Below, one piece after another: positions 1 to 11,602 of a DNA stretch of 19,463 nt. The number at the start of each line of letters is the position of its first letter. Positions within the stretch are counted from its first letter, which is position 1. Below the pieces are notes generated by a model, which was not told where the DNA came from, ran no database searches, and saw only the letters and a list, made by a program, of their open reading frames with translations. This stretch comes from Deinococcus marmoris DSM 12784 (lineage in GTDB: Bacteria > Deinococcota > Deinococci > Deinococcales > Deinococcaceae), in the NCBI RefSeq assembly GCF_000701405.1, contig NZ_JNIV01000084.1, positions 1-19,463 on the forward strand, written 5' to 3'. A program made the translations under genes and the position numbers.

Positions 1-396
<396 letters not shown>

Positions 397-401
397 TAGC
401 A

Positions 402-721
<320 letters not shown>

Positions 722-725
<4 letters not shown>

Positions 726-1357
726 AGGGCCTGCTGGGAACCAAAATCGGCATGACCCAGATCTGGAAGGGCGACAAGGCCGTTCCGGTGACCGTGGTGC
801 TGGCTGGCCCCTGCCCCGTCGTGCAGCGCAAGACCGCGCAGAGCGATGGCTACGAGGCCGTGCAGATCGGCTTTGCCCCCAAAGCGGAGCGCAAGGTCAA
901 CCGTCCGGCGATGGGTCACTTCAAGAAGGCTGGGGTGTCTCCCGTGCGCTTCCTGCGTGAATTCCGCAATTTCAACCCTGAAGGCGACACCGTGGGTGTG
1001 GACATCTTCGCCGAGGGCGAGAAGATCGACGCCACCGGCACCAGCAAGGGCAAGGGTTTTCAGGGCGTCATCAAGCGCTGGCACTTTGCCGGCGGCCCTG
1101 GCAGCCACGGCACCAAGAAATGGCACCGTCGTCCCGGCTCCATCGGTCAGCGCAAGACGCCAGGCCGCGTGTACAAGGGCAAGAAGATGGCCGGACACAT
1201 GGGCACGGACCGCGTAACCGTCCAGAACCTGGAAGTGGTGGAAGTTCGTGCCAGCGAGAACATCATCCTGGTCAAGGGTGCGATTCCCGGAGCAAATGGT
1301 GGCCTCGTGATCCTGCGCGGAGCCGTGAAGATGCGCACCGCCAAGGGAGGCAAGTAA
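722..1357 (+). CDS. rplC: 50S ribosomal protein L3
   Basis: L3 is an early-assembling 23S rRNA-binding protein whose long central loop reaches the peptidyl-transferase centre. The 211-residue product starts [15 protein letters not shown], which is typical. The loop reads [20 protein letters not shown] and is followed by [16 protein letters not shown]. The start is a GTG at 722 that overlaps the rpsJ TGA by four bases. An ATG at 752 would remove the conserved N-terminus, so the GTG is preferred. The C-terminus is basic (MRTAKGGK). rplD follows after two bases. Confidence 0.98.
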
Positions 1358-1359
1358 AC

Positions 1360-1977
1360 ATGGCGCAGATTAACGTCATCGGACAGAACGGTGGTCGTCA
1401 GATCAGCCTGGACCTGCCCGAAGCCAACAAGCATGTCCTGCACGAAGTGGTCACGTGGCAGCTCGCCAGCCGTCGCCGTGGCACGGCCAGCACCAAGACC
1501 CGCGCGCAGGTGAGTGCTACCGGCAAGAAGATGTACGGCCAGAAAGGCACCGGTAACGCCCGTCACGGCAATCGCACTGTTCCCACCTTCGTGGGCGGCG
1601 GCGTGGCCTTTGGCCCCAAGCCCCGCAACTACGGCTACACCCTGCCCCGCAAGGTGCGTCAGCTCGGCCTGGCGATGGCCCTCTCAGACCGTCAGCAGGA
1701 AAATATGCTGACCGCCGTGGACGGCTTTGGCCTGGACGGCAAGACCAAGGGCTTTATCGCCTGGGCCTTGGATAACGGCATGAACGGCAGCGAAAGCGTG
1801 CTGCTCGTGACCGACGACGCTGTGGCCCGCCAGGCCGCACGCAACGTCCCCTGGGTCACCGTCTTGGCCGTCGCTGGCCTCAACGCCTACGACATCCTTC
1901 GCCATGACCGTCTGGTGATCGACGCCGTGGCCCTGGAACCTGCTGAGGACGAGACCCAAGAGGAGGGTGCCGCATGA
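1360..1977 (+). CDS. rplD: 50S ribosomal protein L4
   Basis: L4 binds 23S rRNA domain I and lines the nascent-peptide exit tunnel. In E. coli it also represses its own S10 operon. The 205-residue product starts at the ATG two bases after the rplC stop ([15 protein letters not shown]). It carries the basic tunnel loop at about residues 38-75, with [34 protein letters not shown] and the [15 protein letters not shown] segment. The C-terminal tail is acidic ([10 protein letters not shown]). A longer upstream frame is a shadow of rplC. The stop overlaps the rplW start as ATGA. Confidence 0.97.
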   Translation: MAQINVIGQNGGRQISLDLPEANKHVLHEVVTWQLASRRRGTASTKTRAQVSATGKKMYGQKGTGNARHGNRTVPTFVGGGVAFGPKPRNYGYTLPRKVRQLGLAMALSDRQQENMLTAVDGFGLDGKTKGFIAWALDNGMNGSESVLLVTDDAVARQAARNVPWVTVLAVAGLNAYDILRHDRLVIDAVALEPAEDETQEEGAA

Positions 1978-2261
1978 GCTACTACGACATCATCCACCAG
2001 CCGGTGGTCAGCGAGAAGGCTTACGCGGGCATGGAGCGCGGCGTCTACTCGTTCTGGGTCAGCCCCAAAGCCACCAAGACCGAGATCAAGAGCGCCATCC
2101 AGCGCGCCTTCGACGTGTCCGTGGTGGGCATCAGCACCATGAACGTGCGCGGCAAGCAAAAGCGCGTGGGCAAGTTCATTGGCACCCGCAACGACCGCAA
2201 GAAGGCGGTTGTCCGTCTCGCCGAGGGTCAGCGCATCGAGCAACTCGAAGGCCAGGCCTAA
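1974..2261 (+). CDS. rplW: 50S ribosomal protein L23
   Basis: L23 sits at the exit of the peptide tunnel and is the docking point for trigger factor and SRP. The 95-residue product begins [17 protein letters not shown], with the family IxxPVxSEKA motif, and contains [20 protein letters not shown] and [19 protein letters not shown]. The ATGA overlap with rplD couples translation. The length is normal for the short bacterial form. Confidence 0.97.
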   Translation: MSYYDIIHQPVVSEKAYAGMERGVYSFWVSPKATKTEIKSAIQRAFDVSVVGISTMNVRGKQKRVGKFIGTRNDRKKAVVRLAEGQRIEQLEGQA

Positions 2262-2274
2262 GGAGCGATTGAAC

Positions 2275-3108
<834 letters not shown>

Positions 3109-3122
3109 GGAGGGCGAACTCT

Positions 3123-3406
3123 ATGCCCCGTAGCCTCAAGAAAGGCCCGTTCGTGGACGATCACCTGCTGAAAAAGGTGGATGTCCAGAACGAGAAGAAA
3201 GACAAGCGTGTGATCAAGACGTGGTCGCGCCGCTCCACCGTGGTTCCCGAGATGATCGGCCACACCATCGCCGTGCATAACGGCAAGCAGCACATCCCGG
3301 TGTTCGTGAACGAGCAGATGATCGGTCACAAGCTCGGTGAGTTCTCGCCCACCCGCAGCTACCGGGGTCACGGCAGTGAAAAGAGCAGCAAGGGGAGCAA
3401 GAAGAA

Positions 3407-3410
<4 letters not shown>
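3123..3410 (+). CDS. rpsS: 30S ribosomal protein S19
   Basis: S19 forms a complex with S13 in the 30S head close to the A-site tRNA. The 95-residue product shows the hallmark start [19 protein letters not shown], the stretch [20 protein letters not shown], and the C-terminal [13 protein letters not shown]. The start is supported by GGAGGG at 3109-3114. The last four bases overlap rplV as ATGA. Confidence 0.98.
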
Positions 3411-3874
<464 letters not shown>

Positions 3875-3875
3875 T

Positions 3876-4624
3876 ATGGGCAATAAAATCAACCCGAACG
3901 GCTTCCGCCTGGGCATTACCCGTGGCTGGAACAGCCGCTGGTACGCGGGCAAGAAGCAGTACGCCGGTCTTCTGCGTGAAGACGAGAAGATCCGCAAGCT
4001 GATCGATAAGAAGCTGTCTGCCGCTGGCATCGCCCGCGTGGAGATCGAGCGCGCTGGCCAGCAGGTCAACGTGATCATCTCCGCCGCCAAACCCGGCATC
4101 GTGATCGGCAAGGGTGGGGACAGCATCAAGGGCCTGCGCGGCGATATCGAGCGTCTGGTTTCTGCTGGTACGGTGGCGGTCAACGTCGCCGAGATCCCCA
4201 ACCCGAACATCAGTGCGCCTCTGGTGGCTCTGCGGATTGCAGAGCAGATCGAGCGCCGCTTCGCCTTCCGCCGCGCCATGAAACAGGCCGCACAGCGCGT
4301 GATGGAATCCGGCGCACGTGGCGTCAAGATCGTGCTTTCGGGCCGTCTGGGCGGGGCCGAGCAGGCCCGTACCGAGAAGGTTCTGGAAGGCCGCGTGCCG
4401 CTGCACACCCTGCGCGCCGATATCGACTACGGCACCGCGCTGGCCCGCACCAGCTACGGCATCCTGGGCATCAAGGTGCTGGTCTTCAACGGCGAAGTGA
4501 TCGGTGGCCGCACCGAGACCCTGGCCCGTCCCAAGGGCCGCGATGACCGCCCCCGCCGTGAAGACGGTGACCGTCCCAACCGCCGCCGTCCTGCCGCAGG
4601 ACGCCGCCGCCCCGGAGGTGAATG

Positions 4625-4625
<1 letters not shown>
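3876..4625 (+). CDS. rpsC: 30S ribosomal protein S3
   Basis: S3 forms part of the mRNA entry channel of the 30S subunit. The 249-residue product starts [20 protein letters not shown] at the ATG one base after rplV; the frame is open further upstream but only within rplV. The type II KH domain carries [14 protein letters not shown] at about residues 75-88. The C-terminal domain includes [18 protein letters not shown] and [21 protein letters not shown] highly basic Arg/Asp/Pro-rich tail of about 35 residues ([18 protein letters not shown] and onward) extends beyond the core. Its stop overlaps the region where rplP starts. Confidence 0.98.
4614..4618 (+). promoter_or_regulatory. Shine-Dalgarno site deciding the rplP start
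   Basis: GGAGG lies before two consecutive in-frame ATG codons at 4622 and 4625. Spacing to the first is only 3 bases and to the second is 6. The second therefore fits better and also gives the family start MLLPKRTK without an extra methionine. Confidence 0.7.
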
Positions 4626-5036
<411 letters not shown>

Positions 5037-5050
<14 letters not shown>

Positions 5051-5255
5051 GATGCGCGAACTGGGGGCCGACAAGTTCGCCTCCGAGATCGAGAACCGCA
5101 AGAAAGAACTGATGGAGCTGCGTTTTCAGGCCGCGATGGGCAACTTGGAAAAGCCCCACCGCGTCACGCAGCTTCGCCGAGAAGTGGCCCAGCTCAATAC
5201 CATCCGGCATGAGCAGGCCCAGGCTGTCCACAGTGGGCAGGGAGAGCAGGCATGA
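5037..5255 (+). CDS. rpmC: 50S ribosomal protein L29
   Basis: L29 is a small two-helix protein next to L23 at the tunnel exit. The 72-residue product [20 protein letters not shown] continues to [20 protein letters not shown] and [15 protein letters not shown], which are the expected helices. The start lies 14 bases inside rplP, a longer overlap than elsewhere in this operon, but the MKPSEMR start is conserved as I know the Deinococcus protein. The tail after about residue 60 is glutamine-rich. It ends in an ATGA overlap with rpsQ. Confidence 0.96.
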
Positions 5256-5538
5256 AGAAGACCTTTACCGGCGTCGTCGTCAGTGACCGTGCCGACAAAA
5301 CCGTCAGCGTGAAGGTGGAGCGCCGCTTCGCCCACCCGCTGTACGGCAAGGTCGTCACGCGCAGCAACAAGTACGCCGCGCACGACGAGACCAACGAATA
5401 CAAGCTGGGTGACCGTGTCGAGATCGTTGCGGTCCGCCCCATCAGCAAGACCAAGACCTGGAAGGTCACGCGTCTGATCGAGCGCCCGCGTGGTACCGAA
5501 ACGACTGCCGTGGAAACCGAGCTGGCCGGGGGTGAGGC

Positions 5539-5542
<4 letters not shown>
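5252..5542 (+). CDS. rpsQ: 30S ribosomal protein S17
   Basis: S17 is an OB-fold primary 16S rRNA-binding protein. The 96-residue product starts [20 protein letters not shown] and contains [20 protein letters not shown] and [20 protein letters not shown], the family signature. A short tail beyond the core ([15 protein letters not shown]) makes it slightly longer than the average of about 85 residues. The start overlaps the rpmC stop as ATGA, and its own stop overlaps rplN in the same way. Confidence 0.97.
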
Positions 5543-6290
<748 letters not shown>

Positions 6291-6293
6291 TTT

Positions 6294-6337
6294 CCAGGGT
6301 CACGCCGCCGCGCGTGACCTGGGCGACCCGTCCGCCC
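6294..6337 (+). promoter_or_regulatory. Two overlapping hairpins before rplE; possible translational control site
   Basis: Hairpin A pairs 6294-6305 with 6312-6322: eleven base pairs with one bulged G and a six-base loop. Hairpin B pairs GGGCG (6321-6325) with CGCCC (6333-6337). They share bases 6321-6322, so full formation of one disturbs the other. No T-run follows, so this is not a terminator. In E. coli the repressor S8 acts on spc mRNA at the rplX-rplE junction, which is this position. I cannot show that S8 binds here. Confidence 0.5.
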
Positions 6338-6350
6338 GAAAGGTAGAAAC

Positions 6351-6890
<540 letters not shown>

Positions 6891-6909
6891 GGCGGGGGCA
6901 AAGGACGTT

Positions 6910-7095
6910 ATGGCTAATACCTCTAAAGTTGTCAAGGCCGCGCGTGGCCACAAGTTCAAGGTGCAGGACTACAGCCGCTGCTCGCGCTGTGGCCGTGCCC
7001 GCAGCTACTACCGCTTCTTCGGCATGTGCCGCATCTGCATCCGCGAGATGGCGCACAAGGGTGAACTGCCCGGCGTGCGTAAAGCAAGCTGGTAA
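6910..7095 (+). CDS. rpsN: 30S ribosomal protein S14, zinc-binding type
   Basis: S14 belongs to the 30S head. The 61-residue protein [20 protein letters not shown] is the short C+ (type Z) form, with a CxxC-x12-CxxC zinc site at Cys24, Cys27, Cys40 and Cys43. It ends in [13 protein letters not shown], as usual for this type. AAAGGA at 6900-6905 lies before the ATG. It is the last gene of its transcription unit: a strong terminator begins 26 bases after the stop, although in most bacteria rpsH would follow in the same transcript. Confidence 0.97.
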   Translation: MANTSKVVKAARGHKFKVQDYSRCSRCGRARSYYRFFGMCRICIREMAHKGELPGVRKASW

Positions 7096-7121
7096 GCACA
7101 CTTATCAAAATGAATCAAAAG

Positions 7122-7147
7122 AGACTCCCCTGTTGGGGGGTTTTTTT
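7122..7147 (+). terminator. Rho-independent terminator after rpsN
   Basis: ACTCCCC pairs with GGGGGGT around a TGTT loop (stem 7124-7130 with 7135-7141, one T-G pair), and the DNA continues as an unbroken run of seven Ts (7141-7147). This is a textbook intrinsic terminator. It splits the S10-spc cluster into two transcription units. Confidence 0.92.
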
Positions 7148-7153
7148 AGCATT

Positions 7154-7182
7154 GGCTTGAGATTGTCAATCTGGCTTAAGCC
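7154..7182. repeat. Nested palindromes between the rpsN terminator and the rpsH promoter
   Basis: AGATTG-T-CAATCT (7160-7172) is a perfect inverted repeat, and GGCTTAAGCC (7173-7182) is a perfect ten-base palindrome. GGCTTGAG (7154-7161) can also pair with CTTAAGCC (7175-7182), enclosing the first repeat. The -35 of the rpsH promoter starts 36 bases downstream. It could be a protein-binding site or only a structural remnant; no T-run follows. Confidence 0.45.
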
Positions 7183-7217
7183 TCTGAAGCCACTGACGAA
7201 TTCACCATCAGGGAGAA

Positions 7218-7246
7218 TTGCCTCTCACCTCCCGACCTGATATACT
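7218..7246 (+). promoter_or_regulatory. Sigma-70-type promoter of the rpsH-secY unit
   Basis: TTGCCT (7218-7223) is followed after exactly 17 bases by TATACT (7241-7246), with TG at 7238-7239 giving an extended -10. Transcription would begin at about 7252-7254, leaving a leader of around 215 bases before rpsH. Its position directly after the terminator supports it as the real start of the second ribosomal unit. Confidence 0.75.
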
Positions 7247-7252
7247 CCTTCC

Positions 7253-7467
7253 TTGCTGCACCTGTGGCAGTGATCGTGCTGTACCTCCTGGATACGAACA
7301 GCTCAATTTGAGCAGTGATCGTCCAGTGGTGGATTTCCAACCCAACAGAAGGAATCGGCGGATTTTACCGCCAGACGTTCCAACGGGGAGACCCGCAGTC
7401 CATATTGTTTTGATGTGGACCGCACCTGCCGGGGCAGTGGCCAGCGCCGCGCCTCTGGAGGAGACAC
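7253..7467 (+). promoter_or_regulatory. Long structured 5' leader of rpsH (possible cis-regulator)
   Basis: No gene is seen in this part of the 372-base rpsN-rpsH gap. Hairpins are visible: GCTCA-ATT-TGAGC (7301-7313), GGCGG-ATTTTA-CCGCC (7357-7372), an eight-pair stem 7398-7405 with 7413-7420, and CTGCC-GG-GGCAG (7426-7437). The 11-base direct repeat GCAGTGATCGT occurs at 7267-7277 and 7312-7322. GGAGGAG (7457-7463) is the rpsH ribosome-binding site. The arrangement resembles a ribosomal-protein autoregulatory leader, but I do not recognise it as a known one. A short frame through the region has no protein-like features. Confidence 0.5.
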
Positions 7468-7869
7468 ATGCTGAGTGATCCTATCGCTGACATGCTCACG
7501 CGCATTCGCAACGCGACGCGCACATTCAAGGAGACCGTGGACATCCCGGCCTCCAAATTCAAGGAAGAACTGGCCAAGCTGCTGGTCAAGGAAGGCTACG
7601 TGGCCTCCTACGAGCGTCTGGTTCCAGAAGGCCAGAAGTTCGACGTGCTGCGCGTGACCCTCAAGTACGGTCAGAAGCGCGAGCAGGTCATCAAGCACAT
7701 CGAGCGCATCTCCCGTCCAGGCCGCCGTGCCTACGTGAGCGCCGACAACCTGCCCCGCATTCAGCGTGGCCTGGGTGTGGCCGTGGTGTCCACTTCCCGT
7801 GGTCTGATGCCGGACCGCGAAGCCCGCAAGCAGGGCGTGGGCGGCGAAGTCGTCTGCGTTCTCTGGTAA
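7468..7869 (+). CDS. rpsH: 30S ribosomal protein S8
   Basis: S8 binds the central domain of 16S rRNA, and in E. coli it represses the spc operon. The 133-residue product, of normal length, starts MLSDPIADMLTRIRNATRTF. It has the C-terminal RNA-binding signature STSRGLMPDREARKQGVGGE followed by VVCVLW. GGAGGAG five bases before the ATG is one of the strongest ribosome-binding sites here. It is the first gene of the second ribosomal unit and stands between two structured non-coding stretches. Confidence 0.98.
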   Translation: MLSDPIADMLTRIRNATRTFKETVDIPASKFKEELAKLLVKEGYVASYERLVPEGQKFDVLRVTLKYGQKREQVIKHIERISRPGRRAYVSADNLPRIQRGLGVAVVSTSRGLMPDREARKQGVGGEVVCVLW

Positions 7870-7899
7870 CGCCAGCTCCCTAACCCTGAGCTGCCCGCA

Positions 7900-7946
7900 C
7901 AACTGTTCCAAGCAATTGGTCCAAACAACTGGTAAGGGGCCGCCCC
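7900..7946 (+). repeat. Three 13-base imperfect repeats and a G/C hairpin before rplF
   Basis: CAACTGTTCCAAG (7900-7912), CAATTGGTCCAAA (7913-7925) and CAACTGGTAAGGG (7926-7938) stand head to tail. Within them CCAA-GCAA-TTGG (7908-7919) can form a hairpin with a GNRA-type loop. GGGG-CCG-CCCC (7936-7946) forms another. The 153-base rpsH-rplF gap holds no gene and no obvious terminator or promoter, so this is probably an RNA element inside the transcript. Confidence 0.45.
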
Positions 7947-8022
7947 GAACCGCAACCACCTGACCTCAGACTGAGATGACTGCAAGTCCGTTCAGCCCTG
8001 ACTTAAGGCAAGGAGGACATTC

Positions 8023-8579
<557 letters not shown>

Positions 8580-8580
<1 letters not shown>

Positions 8581-8918
8581 TGGCTGCTCAGAATACTGTC
8601 CGCCGCAAGCTGCGTGCGCGCCGCAAGGTTCGCGTTGCCGCCGGAGTACGTCCACGCCTGAGCGTGTTCCGCTCCAGCAAGCACATCTACGCCCAGATCA
8701 TCGACGACACAAACGGCACCACGCTGGCCGCCGCGAGCAGCGCCAAGCTGATGGGCGGCACCAAGTCCGAGAACGCCGCTGCCGTGGGCAAGGCCCTGGC
8801 CGAAGCTGCCGCCGAGAAGGGTGTCAAGCAGGTGGTGTTTGACCGTGGTCAGTACCGTTTCCACGGACGCGTGAAGGCGCTCGCAGACGCGGCGCGGGAG
8901 GGTGGCCTTGACTTTTAA
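8580..8918 (+). CDS. rplR: 50S ribosomal protein L18
   Basis: L18 binds 5S rRNA together with L5 and links it to the 50S body. The 112-residue product has the basic N-terminus [20 protein letters not shown], then [20 protein letters not shown] and the conserved end [28 protein letters not shown]. The start is coupled to rplF by a one-base overlap. Its 3' end overlaps the probable rpsE start by 11 bases. Confidence 0.98.
8897..8901 (+). promoter_or_regulatory. Shine-Dalgarno site deciding the rpsE start
   Basis: GGAGG at 8897-8901 directly abuts the GTG at 8902, leaving no spacer for that codon. It stands six bases before the in-frame TTG at 8908, which is optimal. The TTG is therefore the better start. 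Confidence 0.65.
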
Positions 8919-9516
8919 TCGTAGAAATGACCGCAACGCGGACCGCGAGAGCAGCGAATTTGAAGAAAAGATGCTTTTCGTCAACCGCACCTCCAAGACC
9001 TACCAGGGCGGACGCCGCTTCCGCTTTGCCGCGCTCGTGATCCTGGGTGACCGCAATGGTCGCGTGGGCATGGGCATCGGCAAGGCCAAGGAAGTGCCCG
9101 TGGCCATCGAGAAGGCCAAGAGCATCGCCAAGAAGAACATGATCATGGTCCCCGTGGAAAACGGCACCATTCCGCATGACATCGTGGGCGTCAACAGCAC
9201 GTCTCAGGTGCTGCTTAAGCCTGCCGGACCCGGTACGGGCGTGATCGCCGGAACCGTGCCGCGCTCGATTGCCGAACTCGCGGGTATCACCAACCTGCTG
9301 TCCAAGGAAATCGGCAGCCGCAACAAGATCAACGTGGCCTACGCCGTGTTCGATGGTCTGCGTAACCTGCGCACCGCCAAGCAGGTGCGGGCGCTGCGCG
9401 GAACCGATGTTCTGCGTTCCAGCCAGCCTGCCCAAACCAGTGCTGCCCAGACCGCTGCTGCCCAGTCGGCCACCACCCAGGGTGGAGCGGCCATCGCCGG
9501 AGGTGCTCAAGAATGA
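8908..9516 (+). CDS. rpsE: 30S ribosomal protein S5
   Basis: S5 helps form the mRNA entry channel and influences decoding accuracy. From the TTG at 8908 the product has 202 residues and starts [20 protein letters not shown]. The dsRBD-like N-terminal domain has [20 protein letters not shown] and [15 protein letters not shown]. The C-terminal domain has [21 protein letters not shown] low-complexity Ala/Gln/Ser/Thr tail of about 30 residues follows the core. The alternative GTG at 8902 would add two residues but has no usable spacing to the ribosome-binding site. It is coupled to rplR upstream and overlaps rpmD as ATGA. Confidence 0.96.
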   Translation: MTFNRRNDRNADRESSEFEEKMLFVNRTSKTYQGGRRFRFAALVILGDRNGRVGMGIGKAKEVPVAIEKAKSIAKKNMIMVPVENGTIPHDIVGVNSTSQVLLKPAGPGTGVIAGTVPRSIAELAGITNLLSKEIGSRNKINVAYAVFDGLRNLRTAKQVRALRGTDVLRSSQPAQTSAAQTAAAQSATTQGGAAIAGGAQE

Positions 9517-9695
9517 CCGCCAAACCCATCAAAATCACACTCAAGCGCAGCGTGATCGGGCGTCGCCAGAGTCAGGTGGACACCGTCAAGGCCCTGGGTC
9601 TGCGGCGCATCGGTGACAGCCGTGAGGTCAATGACAATCCTGCCCTGCGCGGCATGATCAGAACCGTTCAGCACCTGCTGGAGGTAGAAGAATGA
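9513..9695 (+). CDS. rpmD: 50S ribosomal protein L30
   Basis: L30 is a small protein of the 50S subunit. The 60-residue product shows the family pattern [20 protein letters not shown], then [20 protein letters not shown] and [14 protein letters not shown]. The length is normal for bacteria. It overlaps both neighbours by four bases (ATGA). Confidence 0.97.
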   Translation: MTAKPIKITLKRSVIGRRQSQVDTVKALGLRRIGDSREVNDNPALRGMIRTVQHLLEVEE

Positions 9696-10240
9696 AGCTC
9701 CATGATCTGAAGCCCGCCGAGGGCAGCCGCAAGGACCGCAAGCGCGTCGGGCGTGGCCCCGGCGGCACCGACAAGACCGCCGGACGCGGTCACAAGGGCC
9801 AGAAGTCGCGCAGCGGTGCGGGCAAGGGACCGTTCTTTGAAGGTGGTCGCAGCACGCTGATCAGCCGCCTTCCCAAGCGCGGTTTCAACAACGTCGGCAT
9901 CACCCACGAGATCGTCAAGCTCTCGCAGCTCAACGAGATCGAGGGCACCGATACCTTTGACCGTACCGTGCTGGAACTGGTCGGTCTGGTGCGTCGCAAA
10001 AACCGTCCGGTCAAGCTGCTGGCCAGCGGTGAGCTGACCCGCGCCGTGACCGTGCATGTGGACGCTGCCAGTCAGGCTGCCATCAAGGCCGTGGAAGCAG
10101 CGGGCGGCAGCGTCGTGCTGCCCACGCCCAAGCCTGCGGCTCCCAACAAGGAAGACCGCGCCGTCGCCCGCGCCGCCAAGCTGGCCCAGGCAGCGGCAGC
10201 GCCACAAGCCCCCGCGCAACAAGCACAGCAGGCCGAATAA
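9692..10240 (+). CDS. rplO: 50S ribosomal protein L15
   Basis: L15 is a late assembly protein of the 50S subunit. The 182-residue product starts [20 protein letters not shown]. It has the glycine-rich basic N-terminus with [20 protein letters not shown] (about 21-40) and the [15 protein letters not shown] segment. The C-terminal 40 residues are a low-complexity Ala/Gln/Pro tail that makes it longer than the usual 145-150 residues. It overlaps rpmD by four bases. One base separates it from secY, and no strong ribosome-binding site precedes secY, so secY translation probably depends on rplO. Confidence 0.97.
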   Translation: MKLHDLKPAEGSRKDRKRVGRGPGGTDKTAGRGHKGQKSRSGAGKGPFFEGGRSTLISRLPKRGFNNVGITHEIVKLSQLNEIEGTDTFDRTVLELVGLVRRKNRPVKLLASGELTRAVTVHVDAASQAAIKAVEAAGGSVVLPTPKPAAPNKEDRAVARAAKLAQAAAAPQAPAQQAQQAE

Positions 10241-10241
10241 C

Positions 10242-11588
10242 ATGCTGCGTGCCTTCCGCGACGCGTTCCGTATCCCGGATCTCCAGCGGAAGATTGTCTT
10301 CACCCTGCTGCTGCTGGCGGTGTACCGCCTGGGAAGCACCATTCCTACCCCAGGCGTCAACACCGCCGCGCTGAGCCAGGCCACTTCGGGTGGCCTGTTC
10401 GGCTTGATCAGCATGATCTCGGGAGGCAATCTCTCGCAGTTCTCGATCTTTGCGCTGGGGGTGCTGCCGTACATCACGGCCAGTATCGTGATCCAGCTCA
10501 TGACCACCACCATCCCGGCCCTGGAAAAGCTTTCCAAGGAAGGCGAGGAAGGGCGCAAGAAGATCAACCAGTTCACCCGCTATTCGGCGGTGGGACTAGG
10601 TGCCGTACAGGCGCTGTTCTTCTCGCTGTTCGTGACCAGCAACGCGTCGTATGTCGCCGTGGGCTGGACGCCGGGTCTGTTCACCGTGCTGGTGATGGTG
10701 CTGACCCAGGTGGCGGGGATCGCCTTTACCATGTGGATCGGCGAGCGCATCACCGAGGTCGGCATCGGCAACGGCATCTCGCTGATCATCACGGTGGGGA
10801 TCATCTCGGCCTACCCACGTGAAATTGCGGCGACGGCGCAACTGTTCCGCACCGATCAGGTCCAACTGCTGTCGTTGCTGGCATTCATTGCCATCATTCT
10901 GGTGACGATTGCGGGCATCGTGTACGTGTATCAGGGCGAGCGGCGCGTGCCGGTCACCTACGCGCGTGCGCGGGGCGGCGCGCCCACGGCGGCGGCTGGT
11001 TCGGCCTCTGCTGCAAAACAGCAGGGCGCGGGGCAGGCCACCTGGCTGCCCATCAAGGTCAACCAGGCCGGCGTGATTCCGGTGATCTTCGCCAGTGCCA
11101 TGTTGATCATTCCCAACCTGATCGCCAGCGCCACGGCCACCCGCGCGCCGGAAGTCAGTGCGTGGCTGAACTCCAATCTGGTGTTCGGGCAGCCGCTGTA
11201 CATCCTGCTGGAAGCCACCCTGATCTTTGGCTTCACGTACCTCTATAACAGCGTGCAGTTCGATCCCAAGCGGATTGCCGAGCAATTGCGTGAGGCCGGG
11301 GGCTTTATTCCCGGTGTCCGGCCCGGCACGCCCACCACCGAGTATCTGGGCAGCATCAGCAGCCGCCTGAGCCTGTGGGGCGCGATCTTCCTGGTAGTGT
11401 TAACGGTCGTTCCGCAGATCGTTCAGCGCGTGACCGGGATCACCACCTTCCAGTTCTCGGGAACGGGCCTACTGATCATCGTGGGCGTGGCGCTGGAAAC
11501 GCTGAAACAGTTGGAAGCTCAATTGACGGTGCGCCGTTACGACGGATTCATCAGCAAGGGCCGCATTCGCGGACGCCTGAACAATTGA
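10242..11588 (+). CDS. secY: Preprotein translocase subunit SecY
   Basis: SecY is the channel of the Sec translocon, exporting or inserting proteins at the plasma membrane with SecE, SecG and SecA. The 448-residue protein has about ten hydrophobic segments. It has signature 1 at about 81-108 (starting SIVIQLMTTTIPALEKLSKE) and signature 2 near 174-183 (GIGNGISLII). The cytoplasmic PGTPTTEYL motif is near 361-369, and the C-terminal SKGRIRGR is present. An Ala/Gly/Gln-rich insert at about 244-266 enlarges the cytoplasmic loop before WLPIKVNQAGVIPVIFA. The chosen ATG is one base after rplO; the longer upstream frame is a shadow of rplO. A terminator follows. Confidence 0.98.
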   Translation: MLRAFRDAFRIPDLQRKIVFTLLLLAVYRLGSTIPTPGVNTAALSQATSGGLFGLISMISGGNLSQFSIFALGVLPYITASIVIQLMTTTIPALEKLSKEGEEGRKKINQFTRYSAVGLGAVQALFFSLFVTSNASYVAVGWTPGLFTVLVMVLTQVAGIAFTMWIGERITEVGIGNGISLIITVGIISAYPREIAATAQLFRTDQVQLLSLLAFIAIILVTIAGIVYVYQGERRVPVTYARARGGAPTAAAGSASAAKQQGAGQATWLPIKVNQAGVIPVIFASAMLIIPNLIASATATRAPEVSAWLNSNLVFGQPLYILLEATLIFGFTYLYNSVQFDPKRIAEQLREAGGFIPGVRPGTPTTEYLGSISSRLSLWGAIFLVVLTVVPQIVQRVTGITTFQFSGTGLLIIVGVALETLKQLEAQLTVRRYDGFISKGRIRGRLNN

Positions 11589-11602
11589 AGTCCTGACACG
11601 GA

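Noticed and set aside
6294..6337. Hairpins before rplE as a terminator
   Set aside because: No T-run follows, and rplE and rpsN continue the same tight gene series.
7218..7478. An 86-codon plus-strand frame between rpsN and rpsH
   Set aside because: It starts in the promoter -35, has no ribosome-binding site, overlaps hairpins, and runs into rpsH without any family likeness.
7900..7938. The repeated 13-base units as a CRISPR or phage attachment site
   Set aside because: Units are too short and lack spacers, and no integrase or cas gene is nearby.
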